The position numbers and the translations under genes were made by a program. A stretch of 64,000 nucleotides of DNA from Bosea sp. (in: a-proteobacteria) (GTDB taxonomy: Bacteria > Pseudomonadota > Alphaproteobacteria > Rhizobiales > Beijerinckiaceae): NCBI RefSeq assembly GCF_023953965.1, contig NZ_JAMLIX010000002.1, forward strand, positions 1,086,001-1,150,000, given 5' to 3'. The notes below the pieces were generated by a model, which had not been told where the DNA came from, searched no databases, and was given only the letters and a program-made list of their open reading frames with translations. How positions within the stretch are numbered: the stretch's first letter is position 1; each line of letters begins with the position of its first letter. Positions 51,632 to 60,271 of the stretch are shown piece after piece.

Positions 51632-52390
51632 ATGGCTATGGCTGCACGGATGATCGTGACGGGTGGTGCGGGGGGCCTCGGCCGCGCTGTGGCGATCGGC
51701 GCCGCCGGCCGCGGCGCGCGCGTCGCGGTCATCGACATCGACGCGGCGGGCGCCGAGGCCGTCGCCGAGACCTGCGGCGGCATCGCGATCGCGGCCGATC
51801 TGATCGGCGGCGACCCGGAGGCCGCCGTCATGTCGGCGGCCGGACGACTGGGCGGGCTCGACGTGCTCGTCAACAATGCGGGCTACGGTGCCGGCGAAGC
51901 GTTCCTCGCGATGAAGGCGGCGACCTGGGATCGCACGCTCGGTCTCAACGTGCGGGCGCTGGCGCTGGCGAGCGCGGCGGCCGGCCGCATCATGGCGGCG
52001 CAGCGCGCCGGGCGGATCATCAACGTCACCTCGCCGGCCTCGCGCATGGCGCTGCCGAACTACACGGCCTATGCGGCCTCGAAGGCTGCCGTCGACGCGA
52101 TCACGCGCGCCGCCGCCGTCGCGCTCGCGCCCCATGGCATCCGGGTCAATTCGGTGGCGCCCGGCATGATGGACACCCCGATGCAGCGCAGCACCGAAGA
52201 AGCCTTCGCAAGCCTCGAAGGGCGCAGCGACATCGACGCCTTCCTCGCGGAGCGCACCGCCCGCATCCCGGTCGGCCGGCGCATCGCGCCCGAGGCGGTC
52301 GCGGAGGCCGTGCTGTGGCTCGCCTTCGACGCGCCCGACTATCTCACGGCCGAGCGGCTGAACATGTCGGGCGGGCTGGACAGGGACTGA
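51632..52390 (+). CDS. Short-chain dehydrogenase/reductase
   Basis: NAD(P)-dependent oxidoreductase of 252 residues with the cofactor motif VTGGAGGLGRAVA (TGxxxGxG), VLVNNAGYGAGE (NNAG), catalytic Ser in NVTSPASRM and YAASKAA (YxxxK). Substrate unknown; in sugar-acid operons such enzymes oxidise or reduce keto-sugars or sugar acids. It is the first gene after the operator and four bases before the transketolase N gene, so these are one operon. A second in-frame ATG lies two codons later. Confidence 0.9.
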   Translation: MAMAARMIVTGGAGGLGRAVAIGAAGRGARVAVIDIDAAGAEAVAETCGGIAIAADLIGGDPEAAVMSAAGRLGGLDVLVNNAGYGAGEAFLAMKAATWDRTLGLNVRALALASAAAGRIMAAQRAGRIINVTSPASRMALPNYTAYAASKAAVDAITRAAAVALAPHGIRVNSVAPGMMDTPMQRSTEEAFASLEGRSDIDAFLAERTARIPVGRRIAPEAVAEAVLWLAFDAPDYLTAERLNMSGGLDRD

Positions 52391-52394
52391 GACG

Positions 52395-53231
52395 ATGCTG
52401 CGCAACGCTCCCGGATCGGATCTCCCGATCGAGGACATCAAGAGACGCGCCAGGGCGCTCCGGCGCCACATGATCAGCATGTCGCGCCATATCGGCCAGG
52501 GCTATATCGCGCAGGGCCTCGCTATCGCCGACGTCCTGGCGGCGCTCTATTTCCACGAACTGCGCCACGACCCGGCCAATCCCGGCTGGGCGGAGCGCGA
52601 CCGCTTCCTGCTCTCCACCGGCCATTACGCGATCGCCCTCTGGGCGGCCTTCGCGGAGGCGGGGCTGATCCCGGCCGAGGAGCTCGCCAGCTATGGCGTC
52701 GACGGCAGCCGGCTGCCGATGAGCACGCTCGACACGACGCCGGGCGTGGAGATCATCGGCGGCTCGCTCGGCCATGGGCCCGGCCAGGCCGTCGGCATGG
52801 CGCTCGGCCAGCGCCTGCGCGGATCGCAGGCGCGGATCTTCGTCGAATTCTCGGACGGCGAGTTGCAGGAGGGCTCGACCTGGGAGGCGCTGATGGCGGG
52901 CGCGGGCTTCGGGCTCGACAACCTCGTCGCGCTGATCGACTGCAACGGCATCCAGGCCGACGGCGCGATCGTCCTCGACATCGAGCCCGTCGCCGGCAAG
53001 CTCCGGGCCTTCGGCTGGGACACGGTCGAGATCGACGGCAACGACGTGGCGGCGATCCTCCAGGCGCTGCATGGCGCGCGTGCCCGGGACGGCCGCCCGA
53101 AGGCGATCGTCCTGCGCACCCGCCCCGGCCGCGGCGTGCCGACGATCGAACGGCGCGAAAAGGCGCATTTCGTCCGGGTCGAGCCGGAGGAATGGGACCT
53201 GTTCGAACGCGAGCTGGAGGCGCAGCCATGA
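52395..53231 (+). CDS. Transketolase, N-terminal subunit
   Basis: Thiamine-diphosphate-binding half of a split transketolase, 278 residues. It includes MSRHIGQGYIAQGLAIADVLAALYF, RDRFLLSTGHYAIALWAAFA, GSLGHGPGQAVGMALG and the TPP motif FSDGELQEGSTWEAL...LIDCNGIQADG. The usual GDGE is SDGE here. It works with the adjacent C subunit to move two-carbon units; in such operons it probably processes a sugar formed by the dehydratase or dehydrogenase. Its stop overlaps the next ATG. Confidence 0.92.
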   Translation: MLRNAPGSDLPIEDIKRRARALRRHMISMSRHIGQGYIAQGLAIADVLAALYFHELRHDPANPGWAERDRFLLSTGHYAIALWAAFAEAGLIPAEELASYGVDGSRLPMSTLDTTPGVEIIGGSLGHGPGQAVGMALGQRLRGSQARIFVEFSDGELQEGSTWEALMAGAGFGLDNLVALIDCNGIQADGAIVLDIEPVAGKLRAFGWDTVEIDGNDVAAILQALHGARARDGRPKAIVLRTRPGRGVPTIERREKAHFVRVEPEEWDLFERELEAQP

Positions 53232-54217
53232 GCCGCGGCGTAACCCTCGGCATGGGCGAGGTGGAGCGGGCCGGTGGCCGCGAGCTCGTTGACGCCCCGT
53301 TCGGAAACGCGCTGGCGGCGCTCGCGAGGAGGCGCGACGACATTGTCGGCCTCACGGCGGATCTGGCGAAATACACCGACATCCTCCCCTTCAAGGAGGC
53401 CTGCCCGTCCCGCTTCTTCAACGTCGGCATGGCGGAGCAGAACCTCGTCGCGGTGGCGGCGGGCCTCGCGAAATCCGGCTTCGTCGCCTATTGCACCACC
53501 TATGGCGTTTTCGCGACCCGCCGCGCCTACGACTTCATCGCCATCGCCTGCGCGCATTCCCGGGCCGAGGTGAAGATCTTCGCCGGTCTGCCCGGCCTCA
53601 CCACCGGCTATGGCGGCACGCACCAGGCGATCGAGGACCTCGCGCTGATGCGCATGGTGCCGGATCTCGTCGTCATAGACCCGTGCGACGCCACCGAGCT
53701 CGAGCAGGTCACGCATGCGGTCGCGGCGCATCGCGGCCCGGCCTATGTGCGGCTGCTGCGCGGCGCGGTGCCGCGCGTGCTCGATCCGGAGACGCATCGC
53801 TTCGCGATCGGGCGCAGCTACGTGTTGCGCGAGGGCCGCGACATCGGGCTCGTCTCGACCGGCCTCATGACCGAGCGGGCGCTCGATGCCGCCGAGATTC
53901 TGTCAGCCGCGGGTATCTCGGCGGGCGTGCTGCACGTGCCGACGATCAAGCCCTTCGATGCCGCCGGCGTCGCGGCCTTCGCACGGCGCCATGACCGGCT
54001 GATCAGCATCGAGAACCATGTGGTGAGCGGTGGCCTCGGCGCGCTCCTCGCCGAGGCGCTGTTCGAGGCCGGAATCGTGAAGCCCCTCGAGCGCGTGGGC
54101 ATTCCCGACAGGTTCATCGAATGCGGATCCCTGCCCTTCCTGCAGGAGCAATGCGGAATGACGGTCCCGCAGATCGTCGCTCTCGCCAATGACAAGACGA
54201 AGAGGAGGACACCATGA
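53228..54217 (+). CDS. Transketolase, C-terminal subunit
   Basis: Pyrimidine-binding and C-terminal domains of split transketolase, 329 residues. VGMAEQNLVAVAAGLAKSGFVAYCTTYGVFATRRAYDFIA carries the catalytic Glu and family motif; LPGLTTGYGGTHQAIEDLALMR and HRGPAYVRLLRG follow. The C domain begins RDIGLVSTGLMTERALDAAEIL. ATG at 53228 overlaps the N subunit stop as ATGA, which also excludes an upstream in-frame start. It overlaps the binding-protein gene as well. Confidence 0.93.
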   Translation: MSRGVTLGMGEVERAGGRELVDAPFGNALAALARRRDDIVGLTADLAKYTDILPFKEACPSRFFNVGMAEQNLVAVAAGLAKSGFVAYCTTYGVFATRRAYDFIAIACAHSRAEVKIFAGLPGLTTGYGGTHQAIEDLALMRMVPDLVVIDPCDATELEQVTHAVAAHRGPAYVRLLRGAVPRVLDPETHRFAIGRSYVLREGRDIGLVSTGLMTERALDAAEILSAAGISAGVLHVPTIKPFDAAGVAAFARRHDRLISIENHVVSGGLGALLAEALFEAGIVKPLERVGIPDRFIECGSLPFLQEQCGMTVPQIVALANDKTKRRTP

Positions 54218-55005
54218 AGCGCATTCTGAACTGGGCCTCGGCGGCCCTTGCAACGCTATGCCTCACCCTGACGACGGCGGCCGGAGCGCAGACCGTCGAC
54301 GACATCATCAAGCGCGGCACCGTCCAGATCGCCGTCGACCCGACGAGCGCCCCCTTCGGCATCACCGGATCGGACGGCCAGCCCGACGGGTTCGACGTCG
54401 ATGTCGCCCGGCTGGTGGCCAAGTATCTCGGCGTCAAGCTCGAACTCGTGCCCGTCACGTCGCAGAACCGCATTCCCTACCTGCTCACCAATCGCGTCGA
54501 CATGGTGATCTCGCTCTTCTCGGTGACGCCCGAGCGCGCCTTGCAGGTCCAGTTCTCCAGCCCCTATGCGGCGGTCGGAACCATCGTGACGGCGCGCGCC
54601 GACCGGAAGATCGCGAGCTTCGCGGATCTCAAGGGCCTGAAGGTCGGCGTGCCGCGCGGCACCATTCCCGACAACCTTCTCACCAAGATGGCCCTGCCGG
54701 ACGTGCAGATCGTCCGCTTCGACGACGAGGCGACCTCGATCCAGGCGCTGGTGTCTGGCCAGGTCGATGCGCTCGGCTCCAGCACCACGGCCCTGCTCGT
54801 CCTCAACCGCGGCAAGGCCCAGAAGGAGTTCGAGCGCAAGCTGACCCTGGTCGAGAACCATTTCGGCATCGGCATCCGGCGCGGCCAGAGCGACCTGCTG
54901 CAATGGCTCAACACCTTCGTCTACGCGATCCGCGCCAATGGCGAGCTGAACGCCCTGACCGAGAAATGGACGGGCGAGAAGATGGGCGCGCTGCCCAACA
55001 TCTGA
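54214..55005 (+). CDS. ABC transporter substrate-binding protein (family 3, amino-acid type)
   Basis: Periplasmic binding protein of 263 residues with a signal peptide (about 1-24, cleavage after AGAQ or earlier), then DDIIKRGTVQIAVDPTSAPFGITGSDGQPDGFDVDVARLVAKYLGVKLELV, a typical SBP_bac_3 sequence, and RADRKIASFADLKGLKVGVPRGT. It probably feeds the two permeases on the opposite strand. Its placement in an operon with transketolase hints that the ligand is a sugar acid or amino sugar rather than a standard amino acid, an inference only. It overlaps the transketolase C stop. Confidence 0.9.
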   Translation: MKRILNWASAALATLCLTLTTAAGAQTVDDIIKRGTVQIAVDPTSAPFGITGSDGQPDGFDVDVARLVAKYLGVKLELVPVTSQNRIPYLLTNRVDMVISLFSVTPERALQVQFSSPYAAVGTIVTARADRKIASFADLKGLKVGVPRGTIPDNLLTKMALPDVQIVRFDDEATSIQALVSGQVDALGSSTTALLVLNRGKAQKEFERKLTLVENHFGIGIRRGQSDLLQWLNTFVYAIRANGELNALTEKWTGEKMGALPNI

Positions 55006-55030
55006 ACCCGCACGCCCGGAGCCGAGCGAC

Positions 55031-56209
55031 ATGCCGTCCCTACCGCAGACCGATCCCCGCGCCTGCCGGATCACCAAGGTCACGACCTATGTGGTCGGCA
55101 TGCGCTGGCGCAACTGTGTCTTCGCGCATGTCGAGACCGACGAGGGGATCGCCGGCATCGGCGAAGGCTCGCTCGAATACCAGCCGAAGGCCGTGGAGGT
55201 CGCGATCCACCAGCTCGTCGCCCGCTATGTGGCCGGCCGCTCGGCCTTCGCGATCGAGAAGCTGTGGCACGACGTGTTGCGCAACGAGTTCATGCATTCC
55301 CCGATCATCAACAGCGCCGCCGCCGCGATCGAGATGGCGATGTGGGACATCGCCGGAAAGGCGCTCGGCCGCCCGACCCACGACCTGCTGGGCGGCCGGG
55401 TGCACGACGTGCTGCCCGCCTATGCCAATGCCTGGTACGGCATCGGCACCTCGCCTGCCGAGATCGGCGATGCCGCGAAGGCGGCGGCCGCGAAAGGCTA
55501 TCGCGGCCTGAAATTCGATCCTTTCGAGGATGCGGGCCGCGATCCCGACCGCGCCTCGATCCGGCGCGCGGTGGCGATCGTGGAAGCGGTGCGGGACGCT
55601 GTCGGCCCCGATGTCGACCTGATGATCGACGCCCATGGCCGCTTCAGCCCCGGCTCGGCGATCGCGATCGCGCGCGACCTCGAGGCGGCGGACCTGTTCT
55701 GGTTCGAGGAACCCTGTGATCCCGAGAACGCCGCCGCCCTCGCGATGGTCGGGCGGGGCATGAAGACACGCCTCGCCACCGGCGAGCGCTGCACCAGCCG
55801 CGCCGGCATGGTGAACCTTCTCGAGACGCACGAGATCGACGTCTTGCAGCCCGACATCATCCATGTCGGCGGCATCCTGGAGGGTAAGAAGATCGCCGCG
55901 ATGGCGGACGCCTATTATACGCCCGTCTCCTTCCACAATCCGTTCGGCCCCGTGGCGACGGCGGCGGCCGTGCAGCTCGACGCTTGCACCACGAACGTCT
56001 TCATGCAGGAGTCCTTCTGCGAATACGACGTTCCGTTCCGCTTCGACCTTCTCGAGCATGCCCCGAAGCCCGAGAATGGCCGTTACGTGGTGCCGGACCG
56101 GCCTGGGCTCGGCGTGGGCGAGTTCCGGCCCGAGGTCGCCCTCGCCCACCCCTGGGAACCGGATGCCTTTCTGCCGCTCTTCACGGATCGCTGGTCGGCG
56201 CGGTTCTGA
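55031..56209 (+). CDS. Mandelate racemase/muconate-lactonizing-type dehydratase (galactonate-dehydratase-like)
   Basis: Enolase-superfamily enzyme, 392 residues. The capping domain has CVFAHVETDEGIAGIGEGSLE; the barrel has metal ligands in VDLMIDAHGRFS (Asp), DLFWFEEPCDP (Glu) and RLATGERCTSR (Glu), and the base-containing SFHNPFGPVATAAAVQLDA, characteristic of the galactonate/mannonate dehydratase subgroup. It probably dehydrates an acid sugar to a 2-keto-3-deoxy acid. It lies 25 bases after the binding-protein gene. Exact substrate cannot be read from sequence. Confidence 0.88.
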   Translation: MPSLPQTDPRACRITKVTTYVVGMRWRNCVFAHVETDEGIAGIGEGSLEYQPKAVEVAIHQLVARYVAGRSAFAIEKLWHDVLRNEFMHSPIINSAAAAIEMAMWDIAGKALGRPTHDLLGGRVHDVLPAYANAWYGIGTSPAEIGDAAKAAAAKGYRGLKFDPFEDAGRDPDRASIRRAVAIVEAVRDAVGPDVDLMIDAHGRFSPGSAIAIARDLEAADLFWFEEPCDPENAAALAMVGRGMKTRLATGERCTSRAGMVNLLETHEIDVLQPDIIHVGGILEGKKIAAMADAYYTPVSFHNPFGPVATAAAVQLDACTTNVFMQESFCEYDVPFRFDLLEHAPKPENGRYVVPDRPGLGVGEFRPEVALAHPWEPDAFLPLFTDRWSARF

Positions 56210-56236
56210 CGCTCGCCGGCGGGCGGAAAGGTCGCC

Positions 56237-57268
56237 GTGAGCGGATCGCCCGACAAGCCGAACGCCCCCTCGCTGCCGCGCATGGCCGATGTCGCGGAGG
56301 CGGCCGGCGTCACCCAGATGACGGTCTCGCGGGCGCTGCGCGATCCCGACAAGGTGGCGCCCGGCACGCTGGCGCGGGTGAAGGCGGCGATCGCCGAAAC
56401 CGGCTACGTGCCGAATGTCGTCGCGGGCGTCCTGTCGGGCCGGTCGAAGAGCCGGATCGTGACCGCCGTCATTCCGACCATCCAGCACGCGATTTTCGCC
56501 GATACCGTGACGGGGCTGTCGGAAGCGCTGCGCCCGCACGGCTATCACCTGATGCTCGGCGAGACCGGCTATCGCCTCGAGGAGGAGGATGCGCTGATCG
56601 CCGCATTCCTCGCGCATCGGCCGGACGCCTTCATGCTCACCGGGGTGACGCGCTCAAAGCACAGCCGCAACCTGCTGAAGCGCAGCGGCGTGCCGATCGT
56701 CGAGACCTGGGAGCTCGCGCGCACGCCCCTCGACATGGTCGTCGGCTATTCGAACGAAGACGCCGCTCATGCGATGACCCGCTATCTTGCGGAACGCGGT
56801 TACCGGCGGATCGCCTTCGTCAGCGGCCCGAGCCGCACCAACGAGCGCGCCCGCCGCCGCGAGCTCGGCTACGCCCGCGCGCTTGGCGAGCTCGGCCTGC
56901 CGGTACTGCCGATCCTGACGATCGGCGAGCCGTCCGTCCCCCATCTCGAGGAAGGCGCGGCGATCCTCGACGCGGTGCTCGCGCTTACGCCCGATGCCGT
57001 CTTCTTCACGAGCGACGTCTATGCCGTGGGCGCCCTCATGGCCGCCCAGGCGCGCTGCCTCGACGTGCCCGGCGCGCTCGGCATCGCGGGCTTCCATGAC
57101 CTCCCGATCGCCCGGGTCGTCAGCCCCGGCCTGACGACGGTTCACGTTCCGGCGCATGAAATCGGGGTTCTCGCCGGCCGCAAGATCCTCGCAAGCCTCG
57201 CCGGCGCGGCAGAACCGAAGAAAAGCATCATCCCGTTCACGCTCGTTCCGCGGCAGAGCACGCGCTAA
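56237..57268 (+). CDS. LacI-family transcriptional repressor
   Basis: A 343-residue regulator starting at GTG. The HTH reads RMADVAEAAGVTQMTVSRALRDPDKVAPGTLARVKAAI (about residues 15-52) with the hinge GYVPNVVAGVLSG, and a periplasmic-binding-type sensor domain follows. It most resembles GntR (gluconate repressor) type LacI proteins, which bind ATGTTA(N4)TAACAT operators; that sequence stands in the divergent promoter at 51594. It closes the plus-strand operon. Confidence 0.9.
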   Translation: MSGSPDKPNAPSLPRMADVAEAAGVTQMTVSRALRDPDKVAPGTLARVKAAIAETGYVPNVVAGVLSGRSKSRIVTAVIPTIQHAIFADTVTGLSEALRPHGYHLMLGETGYRLEEEDALIAAFLAHRPDAFMLTGVTRSKHSRNLLKRSGVPIVETWELARTPLDMVVGYSNEDAAHAMTRYLAERGYRRIAFVSGPSRTNERARRRELGYARALGELGLPVLPILTIGEPSVPHLEEGAAILDAVLALTPDAVFFTSDVYAVGALMAAQARCLDVPGALGIAGFHDLPIARVVSPGLTTVHVPAHEIGVLAGRKILASLAGAAEPKKSIIPFTLVPRQSTR

Positions 57269-57461
57269 AGCGGGCCGCCACCCCTCCGGGTGGCGTGGAC
57301 TCTCGGGATTCCCATCGAACTGAAGCGACATTTGCTGCAGCTAGCGATCCGACGTCTTATTTCGACGCCCAGCCCTTTCTTTACAGAAGAGTTCGAATCG
57401 TTTCGGGCGGGCGTTGGTTCTCCGCCGGGCAAGCGGACATCATGGTGGCAGTCTGAACCGG

Positions 57462-58587
57462 TCAGCGGCGGCTCGCCGGTGAGGTTTCGTCCCGTTCCCC
57501 AATGAAATCCATGTTCAGCTTGAGGCCGAGACCCGGCAGGTCGGGCACGTGCATATAGCCGTCGATCGGCAGCGGCGCACCGTCAAAAACCTGAGCGGTT
57601 ATGTCCTCGAACATCAGCAGGCGCTCGAGGAAGAGTGCGTTCGGCACCGCCGCGACGAGGTGCAGATGGAGGTTCTCCATGGCGTGGGGCGCGAACTTTA
57701 CATTCCAGGCCTGGGTCAGGGCGGCGCATTTCAGCATCTCGGTGTAACCCCCCGGCGCGGGCGCCATCGACCTGCACGATGTCCGCCGCGTCGTGCATGA
57801 GAAGGTCCCTGACGCCGAACTTGGTGTATTCGTGCTCGCCGGTTGCCAGCGGGATGTCGGTGCCGCGCTTGAAGCGGGCGAGCCCGGGAATGTCGTCGGC
57901 GAAGACCGGCTCCTCGAACAGGAAGATGTCGTATTCGCGGATGCGGTTGGCGAGCTGCACCGCCGTCGCCGCATCGAAGGAATTGTTTGCGTCGACCATG
58001 AGGTTGATGTCCGGGCCGACCGCCTCTCGAACCTTCCGGACACGCTCCGCATCGCGCCTCGGATTGCGGCCGCCGTCGAAGCCGACCTTGAACTTCACGG
58101 TCGTGAAGCCGCGCGCGACCATGCCCTTGATCTCGTCGACGAGTTGATCGTCGGAATAGGAGGTCCAGCCGCCACTGGCATAGACCGGCACCTTGGTCCG
58201 GTTCCCGCCGAGCAGCTTGTAGACCGGCAGATCGACGATCTTGCCCTTGAGGTCCCAAAGCGCGATGTCGACGGCGCTGAGCGCGCAATACATCAGCCCC
58301 TTGCGGCCGACGCCGCGCAAATAGTGGAAGAATTCCTGCCAGATCGCCTCCGTCTCGAGCGGGTCGCGGCCGATCAGCTTCGGCGTCATGTTGCGGTTGA
58401 TCAGCTCGCAGGTCGCTTCGCCGCCGACCTCGTGATAGGTGACGCCGATCCCTTCCAGTCCCTGATCCGTCGTGATGCGCACGATCACGAAGCCGATCGT
58501 CTCGACCTTGCGCGTCGCATCCGCGAAGCCGCCGGGGACCGGGGCGGAGACGAGGTGAACGTCGATCTTCCGAATCCTGTGGCGCAT
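57462..58587 (-). pseudogene. Enolase-superfamily enzyme (MR/MLE type), frameshifted
   Basis: The first 280 or so residues are in one frame: IRKIDVHLVSAPVP, FTTVKFKVGFDGG (KxK), INLMVDANNSFD (Asp), IFLFEEPVF (Glu), PLATGEHEYT (Glu) and ADIVQVDGARAGG. After a run of six G (57748-57753, plus strand C) the protein continues in another frame as GYTEMLKCAALTQAWNVKFAPHAMENLHLHLVAAVPN and ends at 57462. With five G the sequence would be one normal chain of about 375 residues. The start is taken at 58587 after GGGGAAG. True mutation and sequencing error are both possible. Confidence 0.85.
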
Positions 58588-58610
58588 CAGCTTCCCCACG
58601 GCAACAAGCA

Positions 58611-58641
58611 TTGACAGCATTATCGATAATGATATCGATAT
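58611..58641 (+). promoter_or_regulatory. Promoter/operator upstream of GntR-family gene
   Basis: TTGACA (58611-58616) with TATCGA 16 bases later (58633-58638) gives a plausible plus-strand promoter. Between and over the boxes are two perfect dyads, CATTATCGATAATG (58618-58631) and ATATCGATAT (58632-58641). They lie between the divergent enolase-family gene (start 58587) and the GntR gene and are good candidates for its operator. Confidence 0.6.
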
Positions 58642-58678
58642 TCGCAGAGACCGGCCTTTGTCCAGCGGGAGGCTCGCC

Positions 58679-59323
58679 TTGGTTCCTAAGCTCAGCCGTC
58701 CGTCCGATCTGGTCTACGGTATCGTCAAGCGGCGCATCATCCTGAACGAGCTGACGCCGGAAACGGTCCTGACCGAGCTCGGCCTCGCCCATGAGATCGG
58801 CTGCAGCCAGGGGTCGATCCGCGAGGCCTTGCTGCGCCTGCAGGAGGACGGCCTCGTCGTCCGCTCGGGACGACGGACGATCGTGACGCGGCTGACAGCG
58901 GAGGAAGCCGACGAAATGCTGGCACTGCGCCGCCGCATCGAGACGCGCGGTGCGCTGAAGGCGGCGCTCCATGCCGACAGCCCCGCGCTCGACGACCTGC
59001 GCGGCCTCCGGACAACCATGCTGGAAGCCGCCGCCGAGGGCGACGAATACCGCGTGATCGAAGCCGACAAGGATTTTCACCTCGCGCTGTTCCGGCTCTC
59101 CGGCCTCGATGCCCTCGGGCAGATACTGGCGCGCTGCATCATGCATTCGAACCGCTACAAACTCTGGGCACCCGAGCATCGCCGCCCCTTGATCGAGACG
59201 GCGCGACGCCACGACGTTCTCTACGAGCGGCTTGCCGCCGGCGACGGCCGCGGGCTGGCCGCGGCGCTCGGCTCCCATATCGACACGGTCGTCCTTCAGC
59301 GCAGCGACGAGGTGGCCGCGTGA
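58679..59323 (+). CDS. GntR-family (FCD-type) transcriptional regulator
   Basis: A 214-residue regulator with N-terminal winged HTH (LVYGIVKRRIILNELTPETVLTELGLAHEIGCSQGSIREALLRLQEDGLV) and an all-helical FCD ligand domain (EEADEMLALRRRIETRGAL, EADKDFHLALFRLSG, HDVLYERLAAGD). A TTG start at 58679 is preferred because GGGAGG lies 6 bases upstream; another TTG at 58658 is in frame. It likely controls the enolase-type gene and the downstream hydrolase/ABC operon. Its stop overlaps the hydrolase GTG start. Confidence 0.88.
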   Translation: MVPKLSRPSDLVYGIVKRRIILNELTPETVLTELGLAHEIGCSQGSIREALLRLQEDGLVVRSGRRTIVTRLTAEEADEMLALRRRIETRGALKAALHADSPALDDLRGLRTTMLEAAAEGDEYRVIEADKDFHLALFRLSGLDALGQILARCIMHSNRYKLWAPEHRRPLIETARRHDVLYERLAAGDGRGLAAALGSHIDTVVLQRSDEVAA

Positions 59324-60249
59324 GCGCCTTCGTCCATCCGCAGATGGCCCCAATTCTCGCCGCTTTCGCGGCGGCGCCGGGCGTCGATTTCAAGACCCTG
59401 CCGATCGCCGAGGCCCGCAGCACCGCCGACGCCGGCTCGATCGCCTGGAACGAAGGCGCGCCCGATATCCCGGCCCGCGAGATTACGGTGCGGCTGGACG
59501 GCGCTTCGCTGCGCGGGCGGCTCTATCATCCGAAGCCCGGAACCGCCCTGCCTCTCGTCGTCTATGTCCATGGCGGCGGCTGGACCTTCGGTTCGGTCGA
59601 CACCCATGACGGCACGATGCGGACCCTCGTGGCGGCGTCCGGCTGTGCCATCTTCGGGTTCGACTATCGCCTCGCGCCGGAATACCCCTATCCGATCCCG
59701 CTGGAGGATACGCTCGGCGCCATCGCCTTCGCGCTCAGCGGCGAACTCGGCTCCGATGTCGATGAGCGACGCTGGGCGCTTGCCGGAGACTCGGCCGGCG
59801 CGACGCTCGCGCTTGCGGCGATGATCCAGCGCCGCGATGCCGGGCTCGCCCTCCCCGCCGCCGCTGCCCTGTTCTACGGCTGCTATGCCCCCGATTTCGA
59901 AAGCGGCAGCCATGCGCGGTTTGGCGAAGGCTATCTCCTGACCACGGCCAATATGCGCTGGTACTGGCGCAACTATCTCGGTGCAGCCTTCGACGCCCCT
60001 CCGGCGCTCGGCGCGCCGCTGCATGCCGATCTCGCCGGATTGCCACCGCTTTACCTTGCGGCGGGCGGGCTCGATCCGCTTGCCGACGACACACGCCGCC
60101 TGGCCGATCGTATCGCGGCGGCAGACGTCGCCTTCCGCCACGACCATGTGCCCGGCGTCGTCCATGGCTGCCTGCGCATGAGCCGGAAGCTTGCCCCGGC
60201 CCAGGCCATGATCGACGCGGCGGCGGCCTACATCACCGAAAGACTATAA
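59320..60249 (+). CDS. Alpha/beta hydrolase (HSL/acetyl esterase-like)
   Basis: A 309-residue hydrolase of the hormone-sensitive-lipase group: YVHGGGWTFGSVDTHD forms the oxyanion HGGGW, the nucleophile is Ser in LAGDSAGATLAL, and the acid/base are Asp in AAGGLDPLADDTR and His in PGVVHGCL. It may remove acyl groups from a sugar or lactone taken up by the operon. The GTG start overlaps the regulator stop (GTGA). Confidence 0.9.
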   Translation: MSAFVHPQMAPILAAFAAAPGVDFKTLPIAEARSTADAGSIAWNEGAPDIPAREITVRLDGASLRGRLYHPKPGTALPLVVYVHGGGWTFGSVDTHDGTMRTLVAASGCAIFGFDYRLAPEYPYPIPLEDTLGAIAFALSGELGSDVDERRWALAGDSAGATLALAAMIQRRDAGLALPAAAALFYGCYAPDFESGSHARFGEGYLLTTANMRWYWRNYLGAAFDAPPALGAPLHADLAGLPPLYLAAGGLDPLADDTRRLADRIAAADVAFRHDHVPGVVHGCLRMSRKLAPAQAMIDAAAAYITERL

Positions 60250-60271
60250 AAACATCAGGGAAGAAAACATT

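Noticed and set aside
57390..57420. AGTTCGAATC near 57390 as a tRNA T-arm or attR remnant
   Set aside because: Only the T-loop-like core matches; no acceptor or anticodon structure around it.
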